Shown piece after piece: positions 21,443 through 31,176 of a stretch of 64,000 nt of DNA (positions within the stretch are counted from its first letter, which is position 1; each line of letters opens with the position of its first letter). The notes beneath the pieces are model-generated. The model searched no databases. It was not told where the DNA came from and was given only the letters and a program-made list of their open reading frames with translations. This stretch comes from Psychrobacter immobilis (lineage in GTDB: Bacteria > Pseudomonadota > Gammaproteobacteria > Pseudomonadales > Moraxellaceae), in contig NZ_CAJGZQ010000006.1 of the NCBI RefSeq assembly GCF_904846185.1, positions 62,001 through 126,000 on the forward strand, read 5' to 3'. A program made the position numbers and the translations under genes.

Positions 21443-22366
21443 TTAATAGTAACGTTTGATTTGTGCGGCCAAGAAATCTCCTGCGACTTCATTGACTATC
21501 GTACAATCCACCACACCGCGAAGACTGTTAGTATTCGGATTCATCACACCTTTGGCAACATAATTTGCTTCATAAATAGCATTTTTATCATTCGTGCCAT
21601 CGTTATATTCGACACCATTGTACTGATAAGCAGGCTGATTTCGGTATTCAGAGAACGTCACTTGTGCCGCTTTTTGCTTATTGCCTATGCCTACACCAAA
21701 CTCAGAAGTTCTATAGCCTCTATCATCGCTAAAGCGGTTTTCAGCTGCATCAATCCACTTATCGAGCGATGTATATCCCGTCTTGTTTTTGTCGTTAAAG
21801 GCTAAAAACGAGCGTTCGCTCTCGACTACTGGAATATAGCAAACAGAGCCTATCGGAAACTCTGCATTGGCTGGAATCTTAGGATAATTATTTAAGTCGG
21901 TGAGAATACCGCGACTGTTATTTATGTTTGTACCAGCGCTATAACTGTTTGCCTGCAAGCCTGATAAGTTGAGCGTCTTATAATTGGTTTCGTAGTCTAG
22001 CTTGTTATTACTGTTTTTTTCATAAATAGGACGTTTGACAATGCGGTTATCAACTTCAATGTTTTTGTTTTCCAGTCGCCCTTCAAAATTGTCTGATAAT
22101 ACCGTTCTGTCCAAAGTATTCAAACCTTGATTACTATAATTATTAACGATATTTTTTATCTTGATTTCACGCTCACCAGTACGGTAGGTCTCATCGATGC
22201 GTGCAATAGCGCTATCTTTCGCTTGCTTATCATAGCTATTGTCAAAGCTGGTCAGCGTAATCTTATTACTACCCGAACCATAAATACCATCATCCTCCCC
22301 GCCGCAGCCAGCAAGGGTAAATGTTAGCAAAGAAAGTGCAATAGGTAACACCATTGATTTATTCAT
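21443..22366 (-). CDS. orphan lipoprotein, Asn/Tyr-rich
   Basis: A 307-residue predicted lipoprotein. The signal peptide ends with the lipobox LAGC (Cys20), and the +2 residue is Gly, so outer-membrane sorting is expected. The mature protein is rich in Asn, Tyr, Lys and Asp and has no domain I recognise. It contains motifs such as NYKTLNLSGLQANSYSAG, a single Cys at SVCYIPV and another at VDCTIVNE, which could form a disulfide. AAAGGTC precedes the ATG. It lies between prfC and ohr on the opposite strand to ohr. The function is unknown. Confidence 0.75.
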   Translation of the reverse strand: MNKSMVLPIALSLLTFTLAGCGGEDDGIYGSGSNKITLTSFDNSYDKQAKDSAIARIDETYRTGEREIKIKNIVNNYSNQGLNTLDRTVLSDNFEGRLENKNIEVDNRIVKRPIYEKNSNNKLDYETNYKTLNLSGLQANSYSAGTNINNSRGILTDLNNYPKIPANAEFPIGSVCYIPVVESERSFLAFNDKNKTGYTSLDKWIDAAENRFSDDRGYRTSEFGVGIGNKQKAAQVTFSEYRNQPAYQYNGVEYNDGTNDKNAIYEANYVAKGVMNPNTNSLRGVVDCTIVNEVAGDFLAAQIKRYY

Positions 22367-22644
22367 CGAATAAGACCTTTATTGGTTAGATTTTTTATCA
22401 TCTATTTTGGTAACTTTATTTTTTACAGCTATATTCCTATATTACATTAATACTTCTGTTACTTATAGCGATTAAGCTTTTCCTGCGATAGTTAAATGCA
22501 GCTAAAGATTCTACTAACAGTTCACTTACAAATCCACAGTATATACTTACGACTGACCTATATTGCTCATGCACTGGTTTGTTATGCTGAATCCCTATCA
22601 AAATTTAATGCTTGAACATAAAAACTCACAACAAAGGATATGTT

Positions 22645-23058
22645 ATGAAAACACTATATTCCACCAAAGCAACAGTTACTGGCGGCCGTACAGGTAATGC
22701 CAGTCTGCAAGACAGTGATTTGACGATTAATATGGTCGCGCCGGGTTCCAGTAAGGACGGTAATAATCCAGAACAGTTATTTGCGATGGGCTATGCAGCC
22801 TGCTTTGATGGCGCACTTGCTGCGGTCAAAGGGGCAGAAAAAGCAAAGTTTGACTCTACCACTGAAGTATCCGTAGATTTAATGAAAGGTGAAGGCTTAG
22901 ATTTTCAATTAGCCGTGAAAATTCATGTCACTGCTGAAAACACAGAGCTATCAGCGGATGAGTTCCAAAAGCTGGTCGAAAAAGCCAATAAAGTCTGCCC
23001 ATATTCTAAAGCGACTCACGGTAATATCGATAGTGAAGTGACTTCAGAAGTGAGATAG
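22645..23058 (+). CDS. ohr: organic hydroperoxide resistance protein (Ohr/OsmC family)
   Basis: Cys-based peroxidase of 137 residues that detoxifies organic and lipid hydroperoxides. The two catalytic Cys are in FAMGYAACFDGAL (about residue 59) and NKVCPYSKATHGNI (about 123); the Arg of the active site is in GGRTGN. The N-terminus MKTLYSTKATVTGGR is the typical Ohr start. I chose the ATG at 22645, which has AAAGGATA 6 nt upstream, over the earlier in-frame codon. No ohrR (MarR) gene is adjacent, so regulation is not evident here. A terminator follows within 40 bp. Confidence 0.92.
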   Translation: MKTLYSTKATVTGGRTGNASLQDSDLTINMVAPGSSKDGNNPEQLFAMGYAACFDGALAAVKGAEKAKFDSTTEVSVDLMKGEGLDFQLAVKIHVTAENTELSADEFQKLVEKANKVCPYSKATHGNIDSEVTSEVR

Positions 23059-23093
23059 GTTTTTAATAATAACAATGTCGGCTTCATCTATAA

Positions 23094-23124
23094 GAGAACT
23101 CAGTGAATACTGGGTTCTTTTTTT
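23094..23124 (+). terminator. terminator of ohr
   Basis: The stem GAACTCAG (23096-23103) / CTGGGTTC (23110-23117), with a 6-nt loop and two G-T pairs, is followed by seven T. Confidence 0.85.
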
Positions 23125-23255
23125 ATGAGCGTCTGTCAGCAGTAGAAATATCATAACTATCGAGAAGTTCGGCAAGGTCTGATTTTATCGTTATAATGGA
23201 AGCATCGTTTTATCTGATATTTACTCTATCTGATACCTAATAATAAGTGACTTTT

Positions 23256-26246
23256 ATGACTGACCATATGACCGACTCCTCCGCAGACAACAACCACAAC
23301 TCGCATCAAGCGCTTGACCCTAAAGCCCTACCAAATTTTGATACCATGCCCAACGTAGCGACTATGGACACCAGTCACGTGGACAAAAATCAGCCACCTT
23401 TTATTTTGGTTGATGGCTCTTATTATCTGTTTCGCACGTATCACGCCTTGCCAAAGACTATGCAAAACTCGCAAGGGCTGATAACGAATGCCATCCGTGG
23501 CACGCTCAATGCGCTGTTAAAACTGATGCGTCGATATCATCCGACCCATATGGCGGTCTGTTTTGATACCAAGTCACCCACTTTTCGCCATCATATGTCT
23601 GCTGATTACAAGGCGGCTCGTCCGCCCATCGACATAGAGCTGGTGGAGCAAATTCCTTATATCCATCGCTTGGTAACCGCTTTGGGCATTCCACTGTTAC
23701 GCATCGAAGGTGCAGAAGCAGATGATATTATCGGCACACTGGCGCACCGTGCGGTCGAGCAAGGTCATCATGTGGTCATCTCAACTGGCGATAAAGACAT
23801 GATGCAACTGGTCAATGACTGCGTCATATTGGAAGACAGCTTCACGGGTAAAGTAACGGACACCCAAGCGGTCATCGAAAAATTCGGTATTAATCCAAAC
23901 CAAATGATTGATTTTTTGACCTTAATGGGTGATGCTTCTGACGGTATTAAAGGCGTGCCCGGTATCGGCAAAAAAACCGCCAAAGACTTACTCGTTGAGT
24001 ACGGTGATATCGACAATATGTTAAAGCATATTGGCTTTATTAAAGGACGCGGCGCTAAAGGCTTGATTGAGCATGCAGAGGAAATTCCATTCAATGCCAA
24101 ACTGGCCACTATCGTCACAGACTTAGATATCGGTCAAGACTGGAATGATTTGAAAATCGATACCAATCCTTGTGCTCATATAGATGAATTGCGCGAGCTG
24201 TATAGCGAGCTTGAGTTTAGAAATGAGCTTGCTTCTCTTGACCACCCAAACCATCCAGCCAATGCTAATGGGAACGGCGCACAAAGTGTTGCAAGTAGCC
24301 AAGCAGATGCTGAATCACAAGCACAAGTTGCCAAATCTCTGCAATCATCCAATATTGAAAATGTCCAAAACGGCAAACAGCATGATAGAGCGTGGCATAC
24401 TATTTTAGATGAGCGTGCGTTTGACAGTTTGATTGAATTGTTAGAGTCTGCGCCGCACTTTGTCATTGATACCGAAACCACTAGCGTCCATTGGCGTCAA
24501 GCACAAATCGTCGGTTTGTCTTTTGCGGTACAAGCGCATGAAGCCTATTACATACCACTGACACATGCGCTAGAGGGTGACGAGCTGACGGCTAAACAGC
24601 TCGACCGCGATAGCGTTTTAACACGTCTAAAACCTATTTTAGAAAACCCAAATATCGGTAAAATCGGTCAGCATTTAAAGTACGACGCCCATATTCTCAG
24701 CCATTATGATATCGATTTATTGGGTAATATTCATGCTCGTCCCAATAATTGGGCGATGGATACCATGCTTGCCAGCTATGTGATTAATGCTGCGATTACC
24801 CGTCATGGCATGGATGATTTGGCACGCCATTATCTACAAACCCAAACCATCAGCTATGAAGATGTCGCTGGTAAAGGCGCTAAGCAAGTTACCTTTGATC
24901 AAGTCGCCATCGATATCGCTAGCGACTATGCTTGTGAAGATGCTGACATTACTTATCAGCTATTTGAGGTGTTCAGCGTTGAGCTAGCCAATGATGACAA
25001 TAATACCAAATTGCTCAATGAGCTAGAAATCCCAACCGCCGAAATCCTCTGTCAAATGGAAGCAAACGGCATTTTAATCAAACGCCCATTTTTAAACGAG
25101 TTATCAAAGCGCTTCGATGAAGAAATTATCGCGCTAGAAAAACGCGCTTATGAAGTCGCTGGTGAAGAGTTTAACTTAGGCTCACCGAAGCAGCTCGGTG
25201 AGATGCTATTTGAAAAACTCGGCGTTCCGGGTGGCAAAAAGACCAAATCAGGTCAATACTCTACTGGTGAAGCCGTACTGTCAAAAATCGATCATCCATT
25301 GGTCGATATTACCTTAGAATATCGCGGTCTATCTAAGCTCAAAAGCACTTATACCGATGCGCTTGATAATGTCGCAGATTCTGAGACTGATCGCGTACAT
25401 ACCAGCTATCATCAAGCATTGACCAGTACTGGGCGTTTGTCTTCGACTGATCCCAATTTACAAAATATTCCGATTCGTACCGCGACTGGTCGCTTGATTC
25501 GCCAAGCCTTTATCGCACCAGAAGGTCGCGTTATTTTGGCGGCGGATTATTCACAAATTGAATTGCGTCTCATGGCACATTTCTCAGGCGATAAAAACTT
25601 AACTGAGGCCTTTAATGAAGGGTTAGATATTCACGCTGCGACTGCTGCTGAAGTACTTGGCAAGGATGTTGCCGACGTAACCTCGACCGAGCGCCGTAAT
25701 GCCAAAGCCATTAATTTTGGTCTACTGTACGGCATGAGCGCCTTTGGACTGGCCAAGCAGCTACAAATGAGCCGCAATGAGGCACAAGATTATATCGATA
25801 TGTATTTTGATCGCTATCCGGGTGTCAAAAACTATATGATCAATACTCGCGCCAGTGCTCATGAGCAAGGCTATGTCGAGACGATATTGGGTCGTAAGCT
25901 TTACACGCCTGATATCACTCATAGCAACCGTATGGTCAAGCAAGGCGCTGAACGTGCAGCTATCAACGCCCCACTACAAGGCTCAGCCGCTGATCTGATT
26001 AAGCTTGCCATGATTGCCGTCGATCAAGTATTGCCAAAAGAGCAAGCCAAAATGCTGCTACAAGTCCATGATGAATTGGTGTTTGAAGTGGATAGTGACA
26101 AGGTAGATGAGATTAGCCAACTCATTACTAATGCAATGCAAGACGTCTTAACGACCACTGCCGTTGAAAAAGGCTGGAGTGTGGAGTTTGCTGTGCCGTT
26201 ATTGGTTGAGACGGGTGCTGGTGAGAATTGGGATGAGGCACATTAA
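23256..26246 (+). CDS. polA: DNA polymerase I
   Basis: Repair and Okazaki-fragment polymerase of 996 residues (E. coli 928). After an unusual hydrophilic N-terminal extension of about 45 residues come the 5'-nuclease domain (ILVDGSYYLFRTYHALP, GAEADDIIGTLA, GIKGVPGIGKKTA), a linker of about 45 residues rich in Asn/Ala/Gln/Ser, and an active-looking 3'-5' exonuclease (FVIDTETTS, YDAHIL, YACEDADIT). The polymerase follows with motif A ADYSQIELRLMAH, motif B RRNAKAINFGLLYG and motif C QVHDELVFEV. The ATG at 23256 is preferred over the in-frame GTG at 23247. The gene ends 120 bp before the WG-repeat gene. Confidence 0.97.
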   Translation: MTDHMTDSSADNNHNSHQALDPKALPNFDTMPNVATMDTSHVDKNQPPFILVDGSYYLFRTYHALPKTMQNSQGLITNAIRGTLNALLKLMRRYHPTHMAVCFDTKSPTFRHHMSADYKAARPPIDIELVEQIPYIHRLVTALGIPLLRIEGAEADDIIGTLAHRAVEQGHHVVISTGDKDMMQLVNDCVILEDSFTGKVTDTQAVIEKFGINPNQMIDFLTLMGDASDGIKGVPGIGKKTAKDLLVEYGDIDNMLKHIGFIKGRGAKGLIEHAEEIPFNAKLATIVTDLDIGQDWNDLKIDTNPCAHIDELRELYSELEFRNELASLDHPNHPANANGNGAQSVASSQADAESQAQVAKSLQSSNIENVQNGKQHDRAWHTILDERAFDSLIELLESAPHFVIDTETTSVHWRQAQIVGLSFAVQAHEAYYIPLTHALEGDELTAKQLDRDSVLTRLKPILENPNIGKIGQHLKYDAHILSHYDIDLLGNIHARPNNWAMDTMLASYVINAAITRHGMDDLARHYLQTQTISYEDVAGKGAKQVTFDQVAIDIASDYACEDADITYQLFEVFSVELANDDNNTKLLNELEIPTAEILCQMEANGILIKRPFLNELSKRFDEEIIALEKRAYEVAGEEFNLGSPKQLGEMLFEKLGVPGGKKTKSGQYSTGEAVLSKIDHPLVDITLEYRGLSKLKSTYTDALDNVADSETDRVHTSYHQALTSTGRLSSTDPNLQNIPIRTATGRLIRQAFIAPEGRVILAADYSQIELRLMAHFSGDKNLTEAFNEGLDIHAATAAEVLGKDVADVTSTERRNAKAINFGLLYGMSAFGLAKQLQMSRNEAQDYIDMYFDRYPGVKNYMINTRASAHEQGYVETILGRKLYTPDITHSNRMVKQGAERAAINAPLQGSAADLIKLAMIAVDQVLPKEQAKMLLQVHDELVFEVDSDKVDEISQLITNAMQDVLTTTAVEKGWSVEFAVPLLVETGAGENWDEAH

Positions 26247-26296
26247 GCATTTTTGTAGAATAAAACAGCTCAAGACCTAACGTTTTTATTTTATAT

Positions 26297-26327
26297 GATA
26301 TGGGCTGTTCTTTAGATTGCCCATATC
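26297..26327. repeat. 9-bp perfect inverted repeat downstream of polA
   Basis: GATATGGGC (26297-26305) and GCCCATATC (26319-26327) can form a hairpin with a 13-nt loop, about 50 bp past the polA stop and 40 bp before the next gene. There is no T tract after it on the plus strand, so it may be an mRNA 3'-end structure or an operator rather than a classic terminator. Confidence 0.5.
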
Positions 26328-26368
26328 CTACCCAATCGATAGTATCTAATTCGTAGGAGCTGACGTTG

Positions 26369-27159
26369 ATGACTAAGGATTCCGTTATCAAACAATTATT
26401 GACCACACTCATCCTAGCTTTTAGCTTGTCTTTAAGCAATTACGCAATAGCATGCGGATTATTGCCAGGATATAAGTTATCGAAGGGAGTAAGTTGGGGT
26501 GAGCTATGTGACTTCAATGAAGGTTTAGCAAGTGCTCAGAAAGATGGGAAATATGGTTTTATTGATAAACAAGCCAATATCATCGTTCCATTCAGTTATA
26601 ACTTTACTGCTGAGTTTTCTGAAGGACTCGCCATCGTTAAAAAAAATGAACATCATGGATACATCAACAAAAAAACCAAGTCATTATTCCGATAATATAT
26701 GATGATGTCAGACCTTTTTCTGAAGGTAAGGCGGCTGTTGAGTACGAGGGTAAATGGGGTGTTATTAATGATACTGGCGAACTTACTATTCCATATCAGT
26801 TTGAAGAAATCAGGTATTTCTCAGAAGGACTAGCACCTGTAAGAAAGGATGAACTGTGGGGTTATATTAATAGCAGTGGAAAGACTGTTGTACCCTTAAA
26901 CTATCTGAATGCTGATTCATTTCATAATGGCTTGGCAGTCGTGGCAAAAGAGAATGGTTATGGCATGATAAATAAAGATAATAAAATAATCGTCCCTACG
27001 GAGTATGACATACCTATTTTTATTGATAATTATTACATAGATACTTTTAAGTTTTTAAAAGGCAATAGTTTTTATTATTTTGATTCAAATGGTGATCGCT
27101 TAGCTGTTAGCAGCTATCTTGACACGATGCCTGAAGTGATACTCGATAGACAAAGATAA
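26369..27159 (+). pseudogene. secreted WG-repeat protein, split by a one-base shift in a poly-A tract
   Basis: Two overlapping pieces of one gene. Frame 1 (26369-26695) starts at an ATG after AGGAGC, has a signal peptide (LLTTLILAFSLSLSNYAIA, then C) and runs into a stop just after AAC AAA AAA ACC. If the A7 tract at about 26669-26675 had eight A, the frame would continue as NKKNQVIIPIIYDD and read through to 27159. That gives 263 residues with five WG-type repeats of about 46 residues (KYGFIDKQANIIVP, HHGYINKK, KWGVINDTGELTIP, LWGYINSSGKTVVP, GYGMINKDNKIIVP). The remainder has no stop in the shifted frame. It is either a sequencing error, a recent mutation, or a slippage or phase-variable switch. 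Confidence 0.85.
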
Positions 27160-27196
27160 ATACAGTAACCGCTAAAGATAATAAGAATTTTTCATC

Positions 27197-27973
27197 TTAA
27201 CTTTTATCATCTGGCAAGTTAAACGTCTGTGTCTGCTCGTTGAACTCTACAATAAAGCTATCTGTACCTTTATCCAGACTAGAGGGTATTGGCTCGTAGT
27301 TGTTATCATAAAGACCGTGTTCGTAATCGACAGTGACTTTTAAGGGATAAAAGCCTTGAGTCATAACCCCACCTGTATTGATACTAACATCACTTTCAGC
27401 CTCACCATATGACGGTTTACTCATAAGCTCATACGAATAATCTAAATCCAATCTTGCCACTTCTTCGACTTTACCACTTGTCATAGCAGCGTACATACTC
27501 CAAGAACAATTGGTTTGACCGCCTGCACCGGAGCCACAAAACTTACCTACCCAACCGTACCTATCAGCACCCACTTCTCTTAAATCAAAATCTTTGAGCT
27601 GACTTCTACCCGCTCCGCCATTTTTTATATAAGGACTGCTTGCAGAGACGACCCAAGAATTGCCTAATTTATAAAGTATGAATAATCCGCCAAGTCCTGG
27701 TGTCACTCGTGCACCATCTTCCACCGTATCACCAGAAACCAATACATATAAAGTATCTACTCCCTCGATGTTTTTAAATTCATAATGCTTAGGAGCAAGG
27801 CAATAGATTTCTGAGCCGTCGTCATATAAGGTACAACCACGCAACTTATCATAGCTTGAACTGTAATAAACGCTCATAATTTTTTCAACAGCTTGCCTGA
27901 CATCAAGAGATATTTCAGCATGTGCTGAAGGCAAGACCATCAAAAGCAAGCTTACAATGATTAAAACTTTCAT
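27197..27973 (-). CDS. secreted orphan protein
   Basis: A 258-residue protein with a clear Sec signal peptide (MKVLIIVSLLLMVLPSAHA, cleavage after AHA). The mature part has four Cys (GCTLYDDGSEIYC near residues 47-58; KFC and QTNCSW near 145-155), suggesting two disulfides, and is strand-rich with Gly-rich turns. I do not recognise a domain. GAGGCG precedes the ATG by about 9 nt. It converges on the WG-repeat gene with about 37 bp between stops and is divergent from the outer-membrane-like gene at 28066. A periplasmic or surface location is inferred. Confidence 0.7.
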   Translation of the reverse strand: MKVLIIVSLLLMVLPSAHAEISLDVRQAVEKIMSVYYSSSYDKLRGCTLYDDGSEIYCLAPKHYEFKNIEGVDTLYVLVSGDTVEDGARVTPGLGGLFILYKLGNSWVVSASSPYIKNGGAGRSQLKDFDLREVGADRYGWVGKFCGSGAGGQTNCSWSMYAAMTSGKVEEVARLDLDYSYELMSKPSYGEAESDVSINTGGVMTQGFYPLKVTVDYEHGLYDNNYEPIPSSLDKGTDSFIVEFNEQTQTFNLPDDKS

Positions 27974-28065
27974 ATAATAGCGCCTCTATATGTATGTGCT
28001 TAACGACCTATGGCATAATACTTTTGTTTGTCCTTTTTAGCTACCCAAAGTAATTGAAGCTCTCC

Positions 28066-29226
28066 ATGATTAAACCAGCAAATCTCAACACCATTACCCT
28101 TTACACACTTGCCAGTTTAAGTTTATGCACGCAAGCATGGGCGGATACTACGCCCACCACAGAGCCGAAAGTCGAACCGCTAAAATCTGACACAGCTTCG
28201 TTATCTCATGACGCTAACTCTAATCGAGATGAAAACCTCAATCAATTTGGCTATCGATCTCAACCTACCGAAACATCTGCCGAGCAGTCCGCTTCATCAG
28301 TACAAGGAGCAAAAAATTGGACGGACGAACGCCGTGAAGAGGTCCAAGAACAGCTGCATGAATGGGCACACAAAATGGACGGTTGGTTCGGCGAACCGGA
28401 TCCCAAAAAACCCGCCAAAGCCAGTTTACGAGTTGTACTAGATACCCGCTGGGTCAACGATCCACAATCAGGCAGTGACGTGAGCGTTGAACCTAGGATT
28501 CGCGGCCGCTTACGATTACCAATGTTAGAAAAAAGATTAAGTCTGATTATCGGTGATGAGGATTTGGATGAAGATACCTTCTTAAAACAGAATGTGACGG
28601 GCGATACTTACCAAGCAAATACCAGCAACCAAGACGGACTCGTCAACAGGAGAAAAACGCGAGAAGACAATGGTTCTATCGCCCTTCGTTGGTCACGTTT
28701 TAGTCATGAGGTTGAGCAGCAGTTAGGGGTCAAAACAGATATCGATGTCGGGGTTCGCTCGCTCGATGACTTATACGTAAAAGTGAGCGTCGATAAAGAC
28801 TGGTATGACAACAAAAAATGGACTGTCACTAGTGATAGTTACTATCGTTATGGACTCGATAGTGAGCACTATGCAAAAGGCGGGCTAAATCTGCAATATG
28901 GCATAAATGCTGAGCGGTTCATCAATAACCGCACCGCCATTCGTTATCGCAATCAAGACGATGAAGAACGCACAGACTGGAGTAACGATCTCAGACAAGT
29001 ACACTATTTTGGCAACGAAAAACAGCTGGCTTATGGTATCTCTACGGGCGGTTACTTTGACGATGATAAATCAACATTAAATAGCTATGGCCCTGCTATA
29101 AGCTACCGCCAACCTGTCTGGCGAGAGTGGCTTTATGTACAAACAGAGCTAAATTATTATAATGATAAAACAGCGGATAAGGACCATTACCCATCAGCAT
29201 TATTACGGATGGAAACCTTATTTTAA
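28066..29226 (+). CDS. predicted outer-membrane beta-barrel-like protein
   Basis: A 386-residue exported protein. The signal peptide (TITLYTLASLSLCTQAWA) is followed by a hydrophilic Glu/Ser/Asp-rich stretch (about 30-115) and then a C-terminal region of alternating polar and aromatic strands (YRYGLDSEHYAKGGLNLQYG, AIRYRNQDDEERTDW, QLAYGISTGGYFDDD, YVQTELNYYND) that ends in Phe. A terminal aromatic residue and paired amphipathic strands suggest a barrel with about 12 strands. No family recognised. The start is uncertain: ATG 28066 has only a weak ribosome site, and TTG 28054 is the alternative. Confidence 0.6.
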   Translation: MIKPANLNTITLYTLASLSLCTQAWADTTPTTEPKVEPLKSDTASLSHDANSNRDENLNQFGYRSQPTETSAEQSASSVQGAKNWTDERREEVQEQLHEWAHKMDGWFGEPDPKKPAKASLRVVLDTRWVNDPQSGSDVSVEPRIRGRLRLPMLEKRLSLIIGDEDLDEDTFLKQNVTGDTYQANTSNQDGLVNRRKTREDNGSIALRWSRFSHEVEQQLGVKTDIDVGVRSLDDLYVKVSVDKDWYDNKKWTVTSDSYYRYGLDSEHYAKGGLNLQYGINAERFINNRTAIRYRNQDDEERTDWSNDLRQVHYFGNEKQLAYGISTGGYFDDDKSTLNSYGPAISYRQPVWREWLYVQTELNYYNDKTADKDHYPSALLRMETLF

Positions 29227-29476
29227 CCCTGCTATCTATTGAATTGGTTGTATCATCATAGGTATAAATAGCCGATAACAATGTGCATAACAAAGAGCAT
29301 TTGTTTGCTTGTATTAACAATGACATATGACTCATTAGTTATATTAAATAACGTTATAGCGCTGACATTGGCGTTATAATAGCGGCTTATTGCGTTATAT
29401 GTCATTGGATAATGTTCGGTCTACAGTGAGCCTTTGTGCTCATTTTTTTATTTTCAAAAACCAGGAGGTTTTTATT

Positions 29477-30025
29477 TTGAATTCAGATGGCATCATCGAA
29501 GCCCCCGGTATCATTATTTTATTCGCCTGTCTGCTACGTTGCTTACAGTATTTACTACAGAGTTCTGCCATAAATACTTTTAAACAGATTCGAGCTTTTT
29601 GGCTAGCAGCGGTGCTGGTATTCTTTGCCGTGATACGCCGTGAGTTAAATTATCTACCAGACTTATTGGTTCCCACTGACTTTATGTTGCTCAGCCATTC
29701 TTATGACTGGTGGGAAGACGTCGTCCTGACCATCGTTTATTTGCTTATCATTGGCTTATTGGCTTATGCATGGCGCTACCTTTGGGCAATATTAAAAAAG
29801 GTGCCAGTGTCTTTGTATCTCACCGTCGTCGCCTTAGTATTATTAGAATATATGGGTGAAAACGCCATTATGATTCCCGAAGCTTTGGGCGTTATTATAG
29901 AAGAGCTGTCAGAAACTGCTGTTTATGGCATTGCCTTGATTTATTTGTGGCGCTTGAACTTAAACGATTACGACTGTCAATCAAAAAAGGCAAGCGAGCT
30001 GCATTATCAAACAGCTTCACGTTAA
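29477..30025 (+). CDS. polytopic inner-membrane protein, function unknown
   Basis: A 182-residue protein with five predicted membrane segments (about residues 10-30, 38-58, 82-102, 112-130 and 145-163). Charged loops include RRELNYLPDLLVPTDFMLLSHSYDWWED. The best start is TTG 29477, because a perfect AGGAGG lies 8 nt upstream; the longer frame from 29390 would place that site inside the gene. No domain recognised. The tail NLNDYDCQSKKASELHYQTASR is cytoplasmic by the positive-inside rule. It stands alone, with repeat copy A downstream. Confidence 0.65.
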   Translation: MNSDGIIEAPGIIILFACLLRCLQYLLQSSAINTFKQIRAFWLAAVLVFFAVIRRELNYLPDLLVPTDFMLLSHSYDWWEDVVLTIVYLLIIGLLAYAWRYLWAILKKVPVSLYLTVVALVLLEYMGENAIMIPEALGVIIEELSETAVYGIALIYLWRLNLNDYDCQSKKASELHYQTASR

Positions 30026-30143
30026 TGCAAAATGTCTTTGCTGATAGCGATAAATACTTGTACTTACTATATTACTCACCCTGCGCTCTACATCAATAGT
30101 CATACTCTCTAGCAAAATACATTTAGACGAATTTGTTATACTA

Positions 30144-30225
30144 TAGTCGGTTCAATTTAAAAATAGTACAAGGCAACCGAGTGTAGATGTATATCTAATA
30201 CCTCAAGCGAGGCTAACGCAGTAAT
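30144..30225. repeat. interspersed degenerate repeat, copy A
   Basis: A stretch of about 82 bp that aligns with two other intergenic stretches (42111-42194 and 57826-57903). Shared landmarks in order are TAGTCG, TACAAGG(T/C)AACC, (G/A)ATA near the middle, and GCGAGG(T/C)TAACG followed by GTA. It lies in the 300-bp gap before the short-chain dehydrogenase and carries a perfect 11-bp hairpin at its right end. The function is unknown. Confidence 0.55.
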
Positions 30226-30254
30226 ATTATTATAGTGGAATGGCTATAATAATA
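30225..30254. repeat. 11-bp perfect inverted repeat beside repeat copy A
   Basis: TATTATTATAG (30225-30235) and CTATAATAATA (30244-30254) are perfect reverse complements with an 8-nt loop (TGGAATGG). It is AT-only in the stem except for the closing G-C. It is about 70 bp before the dehydrogenase start. Confidence 0.6.
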
Positions 30255-30325
30255 AGTCCGAGGGATAAGCATCCTAATATACGACCTCGATTTACTCATG
30301 ATTAATAACGATTAAGTCACTTATT

Positions 30326-31111
30326 ATGAATATATTGATTACAGGCGCATCACGTGGTATCGGTTTGGCAACAGCGAAAAAGCTGGCGGAAAAAGGCCAT
30401 CATATTGGGTTGTTTGCGACCAATACCGCGACCCTTGAAAGCGCCATTAAAGACAAATCTTTTAAGAAAGCCGTCAAACAACAGCGTATTATTACAGGTC
30501 AACTGGATGTCACCCAGCCTGCCTCGTGGGACCATGCTATCAAGCAAATGATTGAACATTTCGGTGGTATTGATGCACTCATTAATAATGCTGGGGTGCT
30601 GGTCAGTGGCGCATTGCCAACGACCAACTTGGATGAGCAATTGGCTTTAATTGACGTCAACTGTAAAGGTGTTTTGATTGGCTGTCATAAACTGGCACCT
30701 TATCTGGCTGATAGCAAAGACGGCAAAATTATCAATGTGTCCTCTGCTTCTGCTATCTATGGTCAACCCGAAGTTGCGACTTATGCGGCCAGTAAGTTTT
30801 TTGTGCGAGGTCTCACAGAAGGCCTTAATATTGAATACGAAAAATTGGGTATCAAGGTGATCGATGTGATGCCGCTGTGGGTCAAATCTGACATGACTGC
30901 CGACATCGAAGTGACCAGTATGGATCGCTTGGGCATCCATCTAACGGTCAACGATGTGGCCAAAACATTGTGTAAATTGACGACCAGTCCCAATCGTAAA
31001 CTTAAAAGTACGCATTACTCTGTGGGCATGCCAGCAAAGCTCTTTCAAGCAGTCTCGCAAGTCACGCCAGATTCTGTAATCCGCTGGGTCAATACCAAGG
31101 TTGGTGCTTAA
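30326..31111 (+). CDS. short-chain dehydrogenase/reductase (SDR)
   Basis: NAD(P)-dependent oxidoreductase of 261 residues in the classical SDR fold. The cofactor motif TGASRGIG is at residues 6-13, NNAG near 90, the catalytic Ser at INVSSASA (about 140), and Tyr/Lys in YAASK (about 152-156). The Ala/Gly pattern of the Rossmann strand 2 (FATN) does not decide between NAD and NADP. The substrate cannot be read from the sequence; related enzymes annotated in Psychrobacter and Acinetobacter are uncharacterised. The ATG follows TTATT with no strong ribosome site. A hairpin terminator lies after it, inside the end of the convergent gene. Confidence 0.88.
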   Translation: MNILITGASRGIGLATAKKLAEKGHHIGLFATNTATLESAIKDKSFKKAVKQQRIITGQLDVTQPASWDHAIKQMIEHFGGIDALINNAGVLVSGALPTTNLDEQLALIDVNCKGVLIGCHKLAPYLADSKDGKIINVSSASAIYGQPEVATYAASKFFVRGLTEGLNIEYEKLGIKVIDVMPLWVKSDMTADIEVTSMDRLGIHLTVNDVAKTLCKLTTSPNRKLKSTHYSVGMPAKLFQAVSQVTPDSVIRWVNTKVGA

Positions 31112-31176
31112 TAACAACATCACCTATTCGTTATACTGTTATTGACCGGTAACGCTTATTTAATATAAAACCATAC

